A stretch of 23,365 nucleotides of DNA, taken from Sporothrix humicola. Lineage: Eukaryota > Ascomycota > Sordariomycetes > Ophiostomatales > Ophiostomataceae. Below, piece after piece: positions 1-9,903 of the stretch (the first letter of the stretch is position 1; every line of letters begins with the position of its first letter). The notes beneath the pieces are model-generated. The model did no database searches. It was not told the origin of the DNA and was given only the letters and a program-made list of their open reading frames with translations. The stretch covers positions 1-23,365 of the forward strand of contig WNYE01000169.1 in NCBI GenBank assembly GCA_021396245.1. Reading direction: 5' to 3'. A program made the position numbers and the translations under genes.

Positions 1-19
1 CCCCCCCCGCCCCCCCCCG

Positions 20-54
<35 letters not shown>
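1..54. repeat. poly-C tract at window edge
   Basis: All bases are C except G at positions 9 and 19. The tract stops abruptly at an ordinary A/G-rich sequence. Such a run at the very start of a sequence may be a true homopolymer or a sequencing or assembly artefact at a contig end. Nothing in the window decides between these. It is not a fungal telomere repeat of the CCCTAA type. Confidence 0.85.
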
Positions 55-2731
55 AGGAGTGAAAGTGTGAAAAAGAAAAAGAAATAAAGAGACGATAAGA
101 CAGGTCACAATGCAGGCGGCAATTTGCGTGGCTCTCAATGGCGATGGTAGAAAGCAAATGCCATTGTGAGGACGAGTGTGAAAGCGTGTGTTGTGTTACA
201 AGGAAAAAGACTCGTGTAGGAATTAGGATTAGGTGGATAGGCCAATTAGGATGCGAGCGTGAGCTGAGAATGCCAAAATAGGCAACTAACACATTTAGAG
301 TAGGCAGGCTCGCAATACGTCGTACAGGTACAGAGAGAGGCTCGCCCAGGTTACTAGGCCAGGTACGGAGTAATACTAGCGCCAAATTTACAATTGTGAA
401 AGGGGCAAGTTAGGGGCTGTTAAAGAGAAAGAGAGGGTAGGAACAGGCCTCACCGGGGATAAAATCGAGATACGTAGAACTCCCGTTACCACTCTGCCTC
501 TTCCAAAGACGATGGGCCCGATGGTCTTCATTGCATTTATCATCTGTAAAGGCTGATATGCGCCGAAGGTGCATCTGAAGGATATGGGATGACAGACGAC
601 GTGCCCCATACGACTACTTGCAGAGCGATTTGAACTCCGCATTCACTATTGCACCGCAGGCTGATGACAATGGGCCCGTGACCCAAGTCAGGCCGGGAAC
701 AAGAACGGCTTTTCGAGAGGTCCATGCTAAAAAGACCTGTTCTTTGTACAGTACACATGGGAGGTGAGAGGAGAGATCGAAAAGAAAATTTTGCAGTCCA
801 AGGGGGGAGTGTACAAAGCAAGGGCTGGCCACGGGTCACGTCGCGTGGCAAACTCATGCGCGAAACAAAAGACCCAAAGAGCTAAAAGGGGACAGTTGAG
901 AGGATACATCGGAAGCAGGCTGTTTCTGGCGAAACAAATTACGCGGTTTTAAAGACACAGAATTTGCTGATGAACGTCAACGTGGAATGTGGCGCGTGGG
1001 CTGTTGCAGAAGGCTGCTCGTAATTGACCGGGCAGAAGAGGAGATACCCAAAATGTGATAGTCATATTGTGCGCAAGTTCGAGGAAGCTTCCCCCCTGCA
1101 GGCCCTGATCCCTTAGACAGAAAAGGGAGAGTTGTTCACAAGGTCTGGCTGGCTGGGCAGGTAGGATATTATGGTCTGGGCCCGAGGCGGCTGGACGGTT
1201 GGAATGTGATGGTCTCACGTTGGGGTCGATTAGCCCCCGCCAAAAATGACGACGGTGATTTTGGTGGCCTGTGGGTAACGAAAGTCGGAGGCCTAGAGGG
1301 GCTCGATGGGGTATCCTAGCACGCCGAGGAGTTTGTGTGGCTGACACGGGGCCGGCCACGGCTACGGCCTGTCCTGTGCATCGCAGCGGGCATCAACCGC
1401 CTGAGTCAAACGAGCATATATATGTATATATATATATATATATATATCTCTCTCTCTCTCTCTCAATCTCCTCCAGGTATAGAGGGACGTGAAAAGGGGG
1501 GGCAGGGGGCCTTACCCGGCCGAGCCGCGATCGTCAGACGGATCTGTGTATGGAAGCCTTCTGCCACGCGCAAAGTTACAAATTGCAAATTCGCGAATGT
1601 AAGATACAAGCAAGAGCCAGACAAGCCGGCTCGCCGGGCTCGCTGTTGCCAACCAAGCAAAAGACAACCGAGCGTGGAGCGTTGTTCACTTGAGAATCTT
1701 CGTGTCGTAAACTCCGACATGGTCCCAGGTTCAACACAACGTAATGCAGCCGGACCGGCCAATCACATGCCTTCAACCTGTCTAAATTGCCGTGCTTAAC
1801 CAGCGGAAACGGAATCACCCGAGGACAGACAGTCTCTGGCGACCAGGATGTCAGTAACATCCCATTCCCCGCTAAATCCTACCTAAGCAGCCCATCTAGC
1901 AGGCCACCACCCGGGCACATGTGCATTTGTTTTGCCGACATCAACTTCACATGATTCTTTCCTGTGTACGGACTACGGAGTACAAGCACTGGCTACCCGA
2001 TACGAGTGACTGAAGATATGAGCGGGTTTTAGATCTCGTTCAGACTGGTTTTACAGAGGACATGCCCAAACCTCACTATGAGATAACTCTACAATTGCAT
2101 GAAGAAGAAGAGGAAACAGCATTGCAGCATTCATGACTTACAGGCCTCTGTGGTCACTATTAAACAAGTAGGCAGTTTGTGGCGCTCTTGGTGTGCCAAG
2201 CTGTATCTAGGTGTAAGGCACATTACCCGCTCCTTCCCGGGCCGCCCTCTGACGAGTGCTAAAGTTTCTTGGCTTTGCTACGGCACCATCTCATGCGACC
2301 TCTCGTTCTATCTTTCTATGGAGCCTATACCCACCTTGAGGCTTCGACGCATCACACACAGAGAGTTCTCCGCTAGTTGTAATAACGTTGTTGCACAGAG
2401 TGTCTACACCCTACCTCAAACCAGTCACCCCACACGAAGAGCTGCCGGCTAGCTTTGCCGTGGCGCTTTCAATACATAAAGTAAGATACGGAATACGGGT
2501 GGATAGAGGATGAACGGTGTCTTGAACCTGCTTCGTGAGCTGCCGTTATTCTGCCTGCCCAAGTGCATCGGACTACAACAAGATATACATAGCATCAGTA
2601 CGGAGTACTGTAATATTGTCGGGCACACATCTTACCTGCCAATGAGCTCGCGGGTCACGATCAGTGAACCTCTAGCCAACAATCGCAAACCAACAAACTA
2701 ACAAACCGCTAAATCACCACAACCACTTGCG
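55..2731. other. gene-poor 2.7 kb leader/intergenic region
   Basis: I see no gene I can support here. Several frames stay open for 60-154 codons on both strands, but they overlap one another, have no domain I recognise and lack convincing splice pairs. The stretch holds a compound AT/TC microsatellite (1416-1464) and three copies of the 9-bp motif TACGGAGTA (364-372, 1974-1982, 2599-2607). Its base composition is that of normal gene-bearing DNA, not RIP-mutated. Part of it should be the promoter and 5' UTR of the gene starting at 2732. A long non-coding transcript or a gene with many small exons cannot be excluded. Confidence 0.5.
1416..1464. repeat. compound (AT)n(TC)n microsatellite
   Basis: An AT dinucleotide run of about 16 units with one TG interruption (1416-1447) passes directly into about nine TC units (1447-1464). 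It is a polymorphism-prone simple repeat. No function can be assigned. Confidence 0.9.
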
Positions 2732-3174
2732 ATGCCATACTCCGCCTCATCACCCCGACGCCTAGCTATACCAGCCCAGGTCCATCCCAAGTTTCTTCCA
2801 TACATGCATGCGCCGAAACCTTTTTTTCGTCGCCCAGCAGTTCGCAGGTATGCCCGTGCTGCTACATAAGCCCGTCCCCTTTCATTATATCTGCCCCTGT
2901 TGTGTTCTACGTCCCACAGCCTCCGTTCATTACTTGCTGACATTCATCCCTCTGCTCCAGGTTCCCCGTCTATGCCGCAGTGGCATGGATTGGATATGCT
3001 ATCGTAACCTACCAGCCCACTAAACCGACAGCCACTGCTGCTAACCCCAGTGACTCTCGATTATCCGACGATCGACTGGCTCTACTTGATGCCTACGGCG
3101 GCCGTGATAGCCTTGAGGAACTGGAAAAGGCTGCTCAAGTTTATGAATTACAGCGAGGGCAGGGTCGCCGGTGA
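2732..3174 (+). CDS. small single-pass membrane protein, probably mitochondrial
   Basis: Two exons, 2732-2847 and 2961-3174, encode 109 residues. The 113-nt intron begins GTATGC and ends CTCCAG, with a CTGAC branch site near 2937; splicing joins the two frames through an AGG (Arg) codon. The N-terminal 39 residues are basic and contain no Asp or Glu, as in a mitochondrial presequence. One hydrophobic segment follows at about 40-57 (core AAVAWIGYAIV). The C-terminal third is charged and probably helical (DSLEELEKAAQVYELQ). I do not recognise the family; small inner-membrane proteins of respiratory complexes and their assembly factors have this shape. It is convergent with the HIT gene. The first ATG after an in-frame open region is used as start. 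The gene model is likely; the location is inference and the function is unknown. Confidence 0.75.
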
Positions 3175-3891
3175 TGGAATTGCCGCCGTGGCCCGTCACT
3201 GCCTCCTCTGTTTTGAAGCGGGCCCTATTAGGCCGCCACTACTTACGTTCCTTCATTTTTTTTCTTCATGTTATTTATATTGTCCGTTTTCCCCTCTTTG
3301 CCCTGATCACTATACTGCTTTTATATGCAGATCGCGTTACATGTCTATTCTTCATCTTCATCCTGTATATATAAACCACATTTCAAAAACAGTGCATTTT
3401 TGGGTCTGGGCGGCGCACTTGGAGCATCATCATGTACACAAGCATTCACACAACACTAGGAGATTTTTGCATTATTCAATTTTACATCCATACCTTGGCC
3501 AAGTGCCGGCCTGCATAGACATCTTCAGCACAGATGAGAAGACGTAGTGATATGCGACGCAAGTGGAGAGAGACACATAGATGCTTCGCTACGTTTTGCT
3601 CGACGAAGACCGAGTAACCGGCACCGAAATAGTAGTTTGATATTGTTCCAGACTGTTTACTAAATCCATCTTTGTACAACTCTGACGTCACTTCTCGGAT
3701 CGGTGCAGTTTTCATTGACCAGCTGACCAGAATCTGTGTTTGGTGAGGTCGTGTTCAACGGCATAAAATAGTTGCAGGCACAAAGGTTTCAATTGTGTAC
3801 TATTGGCGCTGGCACGAATCAGTATCTTGTTTATCGGCTTTTGTCCCTAGTACATGCCCTTGCCCTCGTCATTGCTGCCAGCTTTTAAAGT
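3175..3891. other. convergent intergenic region with two 3' UTRs
   Basis: This 717-bp stretch lies between two genes that point at each other, so it should hold both 3' ends. It is T-rich near 3255-3330, with A/T-rich stretches near 3360-3380 that could act in 3'-end formation. I see no gene, RNA or repeat in it. Confidence 0.5.
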
Positions 3892-4482
3892 TCAAAGTCG
3901 CGAGGTGCTGATGCCGGCTCTCTCTTCGCACAAGACTTGTGACAAGCTCGAACGAACTTTTTCTGCAAGTTGCAGACCTTCTTGTTCGTCAAGATCTGTT
4001 CTCTGGCCACGACCGAACATAGTAAACCTTTCGCTCCACCTCCCTTGTCGCCGTATATCAGGGCGGGGAATGATATGAAAATGTGCATGAGGAACGACCT
4101 GCGCGGCCGCCGCACCGTTGTTTTGGACGACGTTCCAATCATCAACGCCAACCGCACGCATGAGTGCTTTCGACAAAATACGCAGCCACTTGCCAAGTTC
4201 CTTAGCCTCAGAGTCTTCGAGCGACGTCAGCTTTTCGCGGTGTGTTCGCGGGCAAAGTAGTAAATGGCCCTCAGCTAGTGGTGCAATATCCAAGAAAGCC
4301 ACAACAAGAGGCGTCGATAAAACAATATATGCTTCAACATTCGAGGGTGACCATGTTGGTTTCAGCGGCACAGACTCCGTCGTAGGCGGCTGGTATGGGT
4401 CAAAGGGAGCGTAGCATGCCGCGATATTGCAAAACGGGCAGCTTTCGGAGCTCTGCGGTTCAGTCTGGTGTCCTAGAGCCAT
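3892..4482 (-). CDS. HIT (histidine triad) family nucleotide hydrolase
   Basis: Uninterrupted 196-residue frame. HIT proteins hydrolyse or transfer nucleoside monophosphates from substrates such as AMP-lysine, Ap3A or Ap4A through a nucleophilic histidine. The signature is complete: HAHFHII with H132, H134 and H136, preceded by the substrate-loop NNG at 121-123 and the beta-strand segment with GHLLLCPRTH (72-81). An N-terminal CPFC (15-18) matches the zinc-type CxxC found in many HIT proteins. At 196 residues it is longer than Hint (about 125), with a Pro-rich insert at 27-45 and a charged tail. The start codon has a strong context (CACCATGG). It is divergent from cwf19 across a 434-bp promoter region, and that gene also carries a HIT-like fold. 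I cannot say which branch (Hint, Fhit/Aph1 or another fungal group) it belongs to. Confidence 0.92.
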   Translation of the reverse strand: MALGHQTEPQSSESCPFCNIAACYAPFDPYQPPTTESVPLKPTWSPSNVEAYIVLSTPLVVAFLDIAPLAEGHLLLCPRTHREKLTSLEDSEAKELGKWLRILSKALMRAVGVDDWNVVQNNGAAAAQVVPHAHFHIIPRPDIRRQGRWSERFTMFGRGQRTDLDEQEGLQLAEKVRSSLSQVLCEERAGISTSRL

Positions 4483-4916
4483 GGTGCCGGCCAGGTCTCC
4501 AATGAGCCTTCAAGTTCCTACACTCCAGACGCTGCACGCGGAGGCTTTATAAAAGAAAAACAGGGCGATATTAGAACCCAGCGCTGCGCTTCAGAAACTC
4601 CCGAGCTGTGTACCGAGAAGGGTTGAAAGTCAAATAAAAATTGGGACATGTTTATTAACGAGGCTGTCCGACGGAAAATGATCGCAAGGAAGTGGCCCTG
4701 TCATTTTGCACAAAGCTAAATGGACGGGGTATGTGGGACCTCGAACGGAGCTACTCTGTAATACTACTCCGTACTTCGTTGTCCATTGCGGAGCAAGCAC
4801 GTGTCAAGCTTTGCTTACATAATCCCATATTACTTGAATCGTCCTCATTATGATGCGTCGTCGCGTCAAAAGAAACTACTTAGACCTCAACAGTATCTCA
4901 CCACAATCAGCCCCCA
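4483..4916. promoter_or_regulatory. divergent promoter region, HIT gene / cwf19
   Basis: The 434 bp between two divergently transcribed start codons must hold both promoters. On the minus strand a TATAAAG lies about 65 bp upstream of the HIT start (4545-4551), and a CCAAT-type pentamer (ATTGG on plus) lies near 4640. A TACTCCGTA motif is at 4765-4773. These are candidate sites by sequence only. Confidence 0.45.
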
Positions 4917-7016
4917 ATGGATGGCCTTGCCGAATTTGAAAAAACGATTGCGCTAGACAAGGAAAGACGGGAGGCCCAAGAGCGAAGGGAAATAAAACAC
5001 CGCCATCACAAACGCCGCCACCGTCACGACCGCCGCCACCACCATCGCCAACACGAGGCTTCTCCAAATCATGGCAATCAGGATACAAACCAGGATCGGC
5101 ATCATGATACACGCTCGGGTCGTGGTGAAGAATTCAGAGTAGCGGATGAAACTGGTGGAGATCGGCACCGGCAGTCTATTTGCCGTGATGATAGTGGCCG
5201 TCGAAGAAAACGGCCTCGAAACGAAGGCATACCATCATCAGACGACGAGACACGCATCGACAATACTTTGCTGAAAAGAGACTCCTGGATGACCGGCCCG
5301 ACAGGGATTGACGTCGACTATGTCCACCGGCAGCACAAGGAGGCGCAAGCACCGCTACCAGATGGGAAGCCTCGCCATAATATATCGGAGCTTGAACTCA
5401 ACAGCCCAGCCTTGCAGCATATCAATAAGGGAAAGACGATTGACGATCTTCGAAAGAATGTTCCGGCTGCAACCGACTATACTTTTGGCGATGAAGGATC
5501 TCAATGGCGAATGACAAAGCTCAAAGGAGTGTACACCATATCCGAAAAGAATAGCCGCCCAATCGAAGAAGTTGCCGTGGAACGCTTTGGAAGTCTCCGC
5601 AAGTTCGACGAAGCGCGTGAAGAAAGAATTGAACTTGAGCGACGGAGACTTCACGGCAAAAGTTGCGCTTTAAAGGAGAAACCAACCGGAGACCTTTATC
5701 GGCAACGCAATGCTCGTTCAGGTGTCACCATCGAAGAGCCCTCTTTTGCCAGTAGTGATAGCGACAGCGACGACAATGACGGTGAGCCTAAAAGAGGCCA
5801 ATCCATGGTACCAATTGACCAGACGACCCTCAACCGTCTCCGTGCTCACCTGATGAAGGCAAAGCTACGCAAGGATCCAAACCTATCGCAACTCGAGAAA
5901 GAGTACGACATAGCCATAGTCGCATTCTCATCGGGTGCTAACAACAGCGGTATGGAACCTGCAGTGGTACTAGACGCATCTCACAACCGAATGTTGGCAG
6001 GCACAAGAGGTGAAGTCAAACCAGTCGAAACAAGGCGTGGCAAAGAAAGGGGCCTGGTTGAGGCCAACGACGATATGAGCATTGAGGACATGGTCCGCGA
6101 AGAACGAAGAACTCGCGGTGTAGCTGGCGGCGAAGGACTACGCTTGGCAGAGCGAATATCGAAAGACGCCAAGTTTGATGATGATCTTGAATACCTCGAT
6201 GAGAATGCGGAAAAGCTTGCGAGGCACACCCACAAATCCGAATCAACGTTGAAAAACATTGCCGTCAATGAATTCACAAAGATGAACAAGGTCCTAGAAT
6301 CTTGCCCCCTTTGTCATCACGAAGACCGCAATCCTCCACAGGACCTACCCTTGGCACCTATCGTGTCTCTGGGAACGCGTGCCTTCCTCACTCTCGCAAC
6401 AGAACCAGAGCTTACAGGTGCGGAGGGGGGTGCTGTGATTGTGCCCATCGACCATCACACTAATCTTCTGGAGTGCAACGATGATGAGTGGGAGGAAATC
6501 CGCAATTTCATGAAATCCCTGACCCGACTCTACCATGATCAGGGGCGCGACGTCATATTTTACGAAAATGCGGCAGCCCCCCACCGCCGCATGCACGCCG
6601 CCCTTATCGCAGTTCCTATCCCATACGAAATGGGCGATACAGTCTCGGCCTTTTTCAAAGAGGCCATGTTAACTGCAGATGAGGAATGGAGCCAGCACAA
6701 AAAGATCATTGACACGGGGAGGCGTGCACGCGAGGGAATGGGGAAATCAGCTTTTCGGAAGAGTATTGCAAAGGAAATGCCCTACTTTCACGTTTGGTTC
6801 ACTTTAGACGGAGGTTTGGGCCATGTCATCGAAGACGCGAATCGCTGGCCAAAAGGCGACCTTTTTGCCCGAGAAATCATAGGAGGCATGCTGGATGCAG
6901 ATGCAAGCCTAGTCAAACGGCAGGGCCGTTGGATACGAAACGACTCTCGTCTAGAGGACTTCAAAAAACGCTGGCGGAAATTTGACTGGACCAGAATTCT
7001 TCAGGGAGGTACCTAG
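4917..7016 (+). CDS. cwf19: Cwf19-like splicing / lariat-debranching cofactor
   Basis: Intronless, 699 residues (S. pombe Cwf19 is of similar size). The Cwf19/CWF19L2 family associates with late spliceosomes and intron-lariat turnover in the nucleus. The N-terminus (residues 1-100) is extremely His/Arg-rich and basic. A family motif RDSWMTGPTG lies near 122-131. The middle is charged, with an acidic Ser/Asp patch (280-292). The C-terminal half holds the two hallmark domains. CwfJ domain 1 starts at SCPLC (462-466) and runs through a degenerate histidine motif, H556-x3-H560. CwfJ domain 2 follows (roughly 590-695), with PYFHVWF and a terminal FKKRWRKFDWT. CwfJ domain 1 is a HIT-like fold, and the true HIT gene is its divergent neighbour. 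The start context (CCCCAATGG) is good and no upstream in-frame ATG competes. Confidence 0.95.
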   Translation: MDGLAEFEKTIALDKERREAQERREIKHRHHKRRHRHDRRHHHRQHEASPNHGNQDTNQDRHHDTRSGRGEEFRVADETGGDRHRQSICRDDSGRRRKRPRNEGIPSSDDETRIDNTLLKRDSWMTGPTGIDVDYVHRQHKEAQAPLPDGKPRHNISELELNSPALQHINKGKTIDDLRKNVPAATDYTFGDEGSQWRMTKLKGVYTISEKNSRPIEEVAVERFGSLRKFDEAREERIELERRRLHGKSCALKEKPTGDLYRQRNARSGVTIEEPSFASSDSDSDDNDGEPKRGQSMVPIDQTTLNRLRAHLMKAKLRKDPNLSQLEKEYDIAIVAFSSGANNSGMEPAVVLDASHNRMLAGTRGEVKPVETRRGKERGLVEANDDMSIEDMVREERRTRGVAGGEGLRLAERISKDAKFDDDLEYLDENAEKLARHTHKSESTLKNIAVNEFTKMNKVLESCPLCHHEDRNPPQDLPLAPIVSLGTRAFLTLATEPELTGAEGGAVIVPIDHHTNLLECNDDEWEEIRNFMKSLTRLYHDQGRDVIFYENAAAPHRRMHAALIAVPIPYEMGDTVSAFFKEAMLTADEEWSQHKKIIDTGRRAREGMGKSAFRKSIAKEMPYFHVWFTLDGGLGHVIEDANRWPKGDLFAREIIGGMLDADASLVKRQGRWIRNDSRLEDFKKRWRKFDWTRILQGGT

Positions 7017-7467
7017 TTGCAGTTTCATATTCAAGTAAAATTTCAATCAATAACACGAATGACGAGAGAGCCTCTTGTCTCCGGCTTTGTCTCGTCTTGT
7101 TATGCCCCTACTAACTCCGTTACTATTGAAATAGTTACAAGGCTTAGCGTCGCCCAAAAACATTCAAAACCAAACGAAAGCGGCCATGTCGTCAAAAAAA
7201 AAAGTTTATCAATCCCTTATCTCTTATCTCTTATCGTATAGAAAAAAGTTGAAATTCGGGTTGCACGACTCTAAAATACTATGGTCAAACCGTCGCGCTT
7301 TTTTTCTTTCTCTCCTTTTTTCCTTCTTCCACACACGTACAGCATCATAGTGTCACGTTCCAGAACTCTTATAATCCCTATCAATCACTTCAAGGACCTA
7401 CCACACCGCTTTCCTTCTCTTACTCCTGTATTTCCCTCATTCTTTTTATCTACAAAAGAGCTGCATT
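7017..7467. promoter_or_regulatory. intergenic region upstream of ssf1, with GATA-site cluster
   Basis: The 451 bp hold the cwf19 3' end and the ssf1 promoter. TTATC (GATAA on the minus strand) occurs at 7206-7210, 7217-7221, 7224-7228 and 7231-7235, the last three at an exact 7-bp period. These resemble GATA-factor sites. A long pyrimidine-rich tract (about 7298-7330) lies 140-170 bp before the start codon, a common feature at fungal transcription starts. Regulation is inferred from sequence alone. Confidence 0.4.
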
Positions 7468-8964
7468 ATGGCACGCAGACGCACCAAAAAGCGCACTCAT
7501 GTTGCGCCCTCCAACCCGAACAAAGCAACGGCCCCTATAAATACCGGCAATGGCTCGACACGCAACCCAAAGAGCATGGTCATCCGCATCGGTGCGGGCG
7601 AAGTTGGCTCAAGCGTCAGTCAACTGGCCTCGGATGTCCGCAAGGTCATGGAACCTGGGACCGCCAGTCGTTTAAGAGAGAGAAGGGCCAACAGGCTTCG
7701 GGACTACGTTACCATGTGTGGTCCTCTAGGTGTCACCCAGCTTCTCCTATTCTCGCGATCGGAGTCCGGAAACGTTAACCTGCGCGTCGCGGCTGCACCA
7801 CGAGGCCCAACTTTACACTTCCGAGTAGAACGTTACTCTCTAAGCAAGGACGTCCAGCGCGCACAAAGACACCCTAAGGGTGGCGGGAAGGAATATATCA
7901 CACCACCACTGGTATGTTTAAGTGAACCAAGGACTGGCTGAGGCACCTGCTTCTTTCCCCATCATTTTCCACTGTTGTGGCAGGACAACACTAATTATAC
8001 ATAGCTGGTCATGAACGGATTTAACCTCGCAACGGATAGCAATGACAAGGTCCCGAAGCATCTTGAATCTCTTATAACCAGTGTCTTCCAGTCTCTTTTC
8101 CCGCCGATCAATCCACAAGCCGCTCCCCTCAGGTCAATGCGAAGAGTTCTTCTTCTCAATCGTGAGCAACCCCACGGCGACGCAGACTCGTTTGTTCTCA
8201 ATTTTCGCCATTACGCCATTACAACAAAGACGACGGGTATATCCAAGGCGCTAAAGAGACTGAATGCTGCCGAGAAACTTGTGCACTCCAAAAAATCCAA
8301 GAAGGGTGGCCTTCCAAACCTTGGCAAGCTGCAGGACATTGCGGACTACATGGTTGGCGGTGAGGACGGCGAGGGCTATGTCACGGATGGTGCAACCAGC
8401 GGAAGCGAAGTCGAAACTGATGCAGAAGTTGAGGTCATCGATACAACAGCAAATAGGGTGCAATCTCGGAAGGCCCGAGCGGCTGTGATGGCCTCTGACG
8501 ACAATGATGATCACGAATCTCACCAAGACAATGAAGCAGCGACAGGGGTTGAAAAGCGAGCGGTAAAGCTAGTTGAACTCGGTCCGCGTATGAAGCTGAG
8601 GCTAGTCAAAGTGGAGGAGGGAATGTGCCAAGGTCAAGTCATGTGGCACGAGCATGTCCACAAATCCAAGCAAGAGATCAGGGAGCTCAAAGACCGCTGG
8701 GAACAGCGGAGGCGGGAGAAGGAAGCACGAAAGAAGGAACAAAAAGAGAATGTGGAGCGGAAAAGGAAAGAGAGGGCAGGCTCAGACAAATCTCGAGTTG
8801 TTGGCGCTGGCGAAGACAACCGGGACATGGACGACTTCAATAGCGACGAGTATGAGGATTTCGATAGCGAGGACCTGGAAAGTGATGCAAAGATGGAGGT
8901 GAACGAGCATATGGATGACACGGGTGATTGGGAGGATGAAAAGGATGAAACTTTCCGCATTTAA
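7468..8964 (+). CDS. SSF1: Ssf1/Ssf2 (Peter Pan) ribosome biogenesis factor, Brix domain
   Basis: Exons 7468-7911 and 8005-8964 give 467 residues, close to yeast Ssf1 (453). The 93-nt phase-0 intron starts GTATGT and ends ATAG, with CTAAT as branch site at 7991. Ssf1 acts in the nucleolus in assembly of pre-60S particles. The N-terminus is basic (MARRRTKKRTH). The Brix domain spans roughly 35-345. It opens with SMVIRIG, continues through the family stretch GPLGVTQLLLFSR (85-97) and LHFRVERYSL, crosses the splice site into LVMNGFN, and closes at VELGPRMKLRLVKVEEG. An inserted acidic loop lies at about 260-320. After the domain comes a Lys/Arg/Glu helix (about 360-410), then a strongly acidic tail. 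Splicing is required: without it the frame stops at 7939-7941, before the second half of the Brix domain. Confidence 0.95.
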
Positions 8965-9899
8965 GTGGGAAAAGATACACGGTTGAGATATACGGAGTTA
9001 GAATGCAATTTACAGAAAGACGTGACCTTGTAGTCCAAGTCAAGCACCTCTACAAACATTAGGAAACAGTCATACCAAGGGTGGAATAGGGCAAAAGCCA
9101 AAAGTCCCTATTACCGGTAAGTACAACTCATGTTCGGGTCCTTTATCGTGCGGAGCTGATTGTACGGAACTGATGACTCCGAGGCGACCCCGCATGTTGC
9201 CGCTTCATGGCGCCGAAGAGGACAGGTGTTTCGTGCCAGCAACTCGAAAAAGAGGCATGGTGGCTGTATGTATTATTCGACCCGTCACGCCCCAAACAGG
9301 ATTAAAGTTTGTAAATATAAATCAGTCTACTTCGTCGCCCCGATTGTAGGCATGTAACAAGCGCACAGCTGTCAAATGTATAAATAAAAAAAACTACTCT
9401 CGTCAGAGGACAAATTTTCCCTCCCGATTCTCGCGGGAAGGCTTCTTAGGCTGAGTGGGGGGCTGGAGGGTGTCATTTACCAAAACACGGGCCAACTACT
9501 ACTTGCCGTGTCAACATGGCCTGTTTAACATCACCATGTAAAACCCTAGGGTAGGCGGGGCTCGGCAATCATCCTCAGTCCTGCGTTTCGGCAGATCTCC
9601 CCGCCGCCTATATAAGAATCACTTCCTCCTGCTTTTCATCTACTAATGATGTCCCCTCTAGTTCATGCCAAATTAGCCTCACATATACGCTGACGTTTGA
9701 GGATTTTATATATATACAACAGGCGGATCGCAAACAAGCATAACGTCCTGGACAATATTATAGAATTTCCGAAGGCTGCAAATATCGCTTTTCAAAAAGT
9801 ATAGAAAAAAACGTCACCTGCCACCTGCCACCTGCCACCTGTCACTGACTAGTCTGCCTCCTGCGCATCTATGTATCACCCCCCCTGCGGCGCAACACG
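8965..9899. promoter_or_regulatory. intergenic region ssf1 - FAD monooxygenase
   Basis: The 935 bp carry the ssf1 3' end and the promoter of the downstream monooxygenase. A good TATA element, TATATAAG, sits at 9609-9616, about 290 bp before the start codon, in a GC-rich context. A second TATA-like run lies near 9707-9715. Four copies of a 7-bp repeat precede the gene (9814-9841). Open frames here are short and match nothing I know. Confidence 0.45.
9814..9841. repeat. four tandem copies of (T/C)CACCTG
   Basis: The 7-bp unit CCACCTG is repeated three times exactly, preceded by one copy with T for the first C. Each unit contains CACCTG, an E-box-like hexamer, on one face of the DNA at 7-bp spacing. 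It lies 59-86 bp upstream of the monooxygenase start, so it could be in the promoter or the 5' leader. Confidence 0.8.
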
Positions 9900-9903
9900 A
9901 TGA
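9871..9903 (+). promoter_or_regulatory. 10-codon uORF whose stop overlaps the next start (ATGA)
   Basis: ATG at 9871 opens a 10-codon frame (MYHPPCGATR) that ends in TGA at 9901-9903. That stop shares bases with the monooxygenase ATG at 9900-9902, forming ATGA, with the two frames offset by one. If the mRNA includes this segment, the main start could be reached only by leaky scanning or by termination-reinitiation. Whether the transcript begins upstream of 9871 is unknown. The TATA element at 9609 suggests it may. Confidence 0.5.

Noticed and set aside
627..642. tRNA B-box-like sequence on the minus strand (GTTCAAATC)
   Set aside because: No matching A-box at the right distance and no cloverleaf arms can be paired.
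949..1359. 136-codon open frame on the minus strand
   Set aside because: No start context, domain or splice evidence. It is Pro/Arg/His-rich, as expected from translating GC-rich non-coding DNA, and it overlaps other open frames.
1335..1799. 154-codon open frame on the plus strand
   Set aside because: It runs through the AT/TC microsatellite, giving an Ile/Tyr/Ser repeat, and resembles no protein I know.
2099..2452. 117-codon open frame on the plus strand
   Set aside because: No recognisable domain, no supporting splice sites and no coding-like composition; probably chance.
5981..6289. Antisense open frames within cwf19
   Set aside because: They mirror the real coding frame of a strongly supported gene and have Ser/Leu-rich shadow composition.
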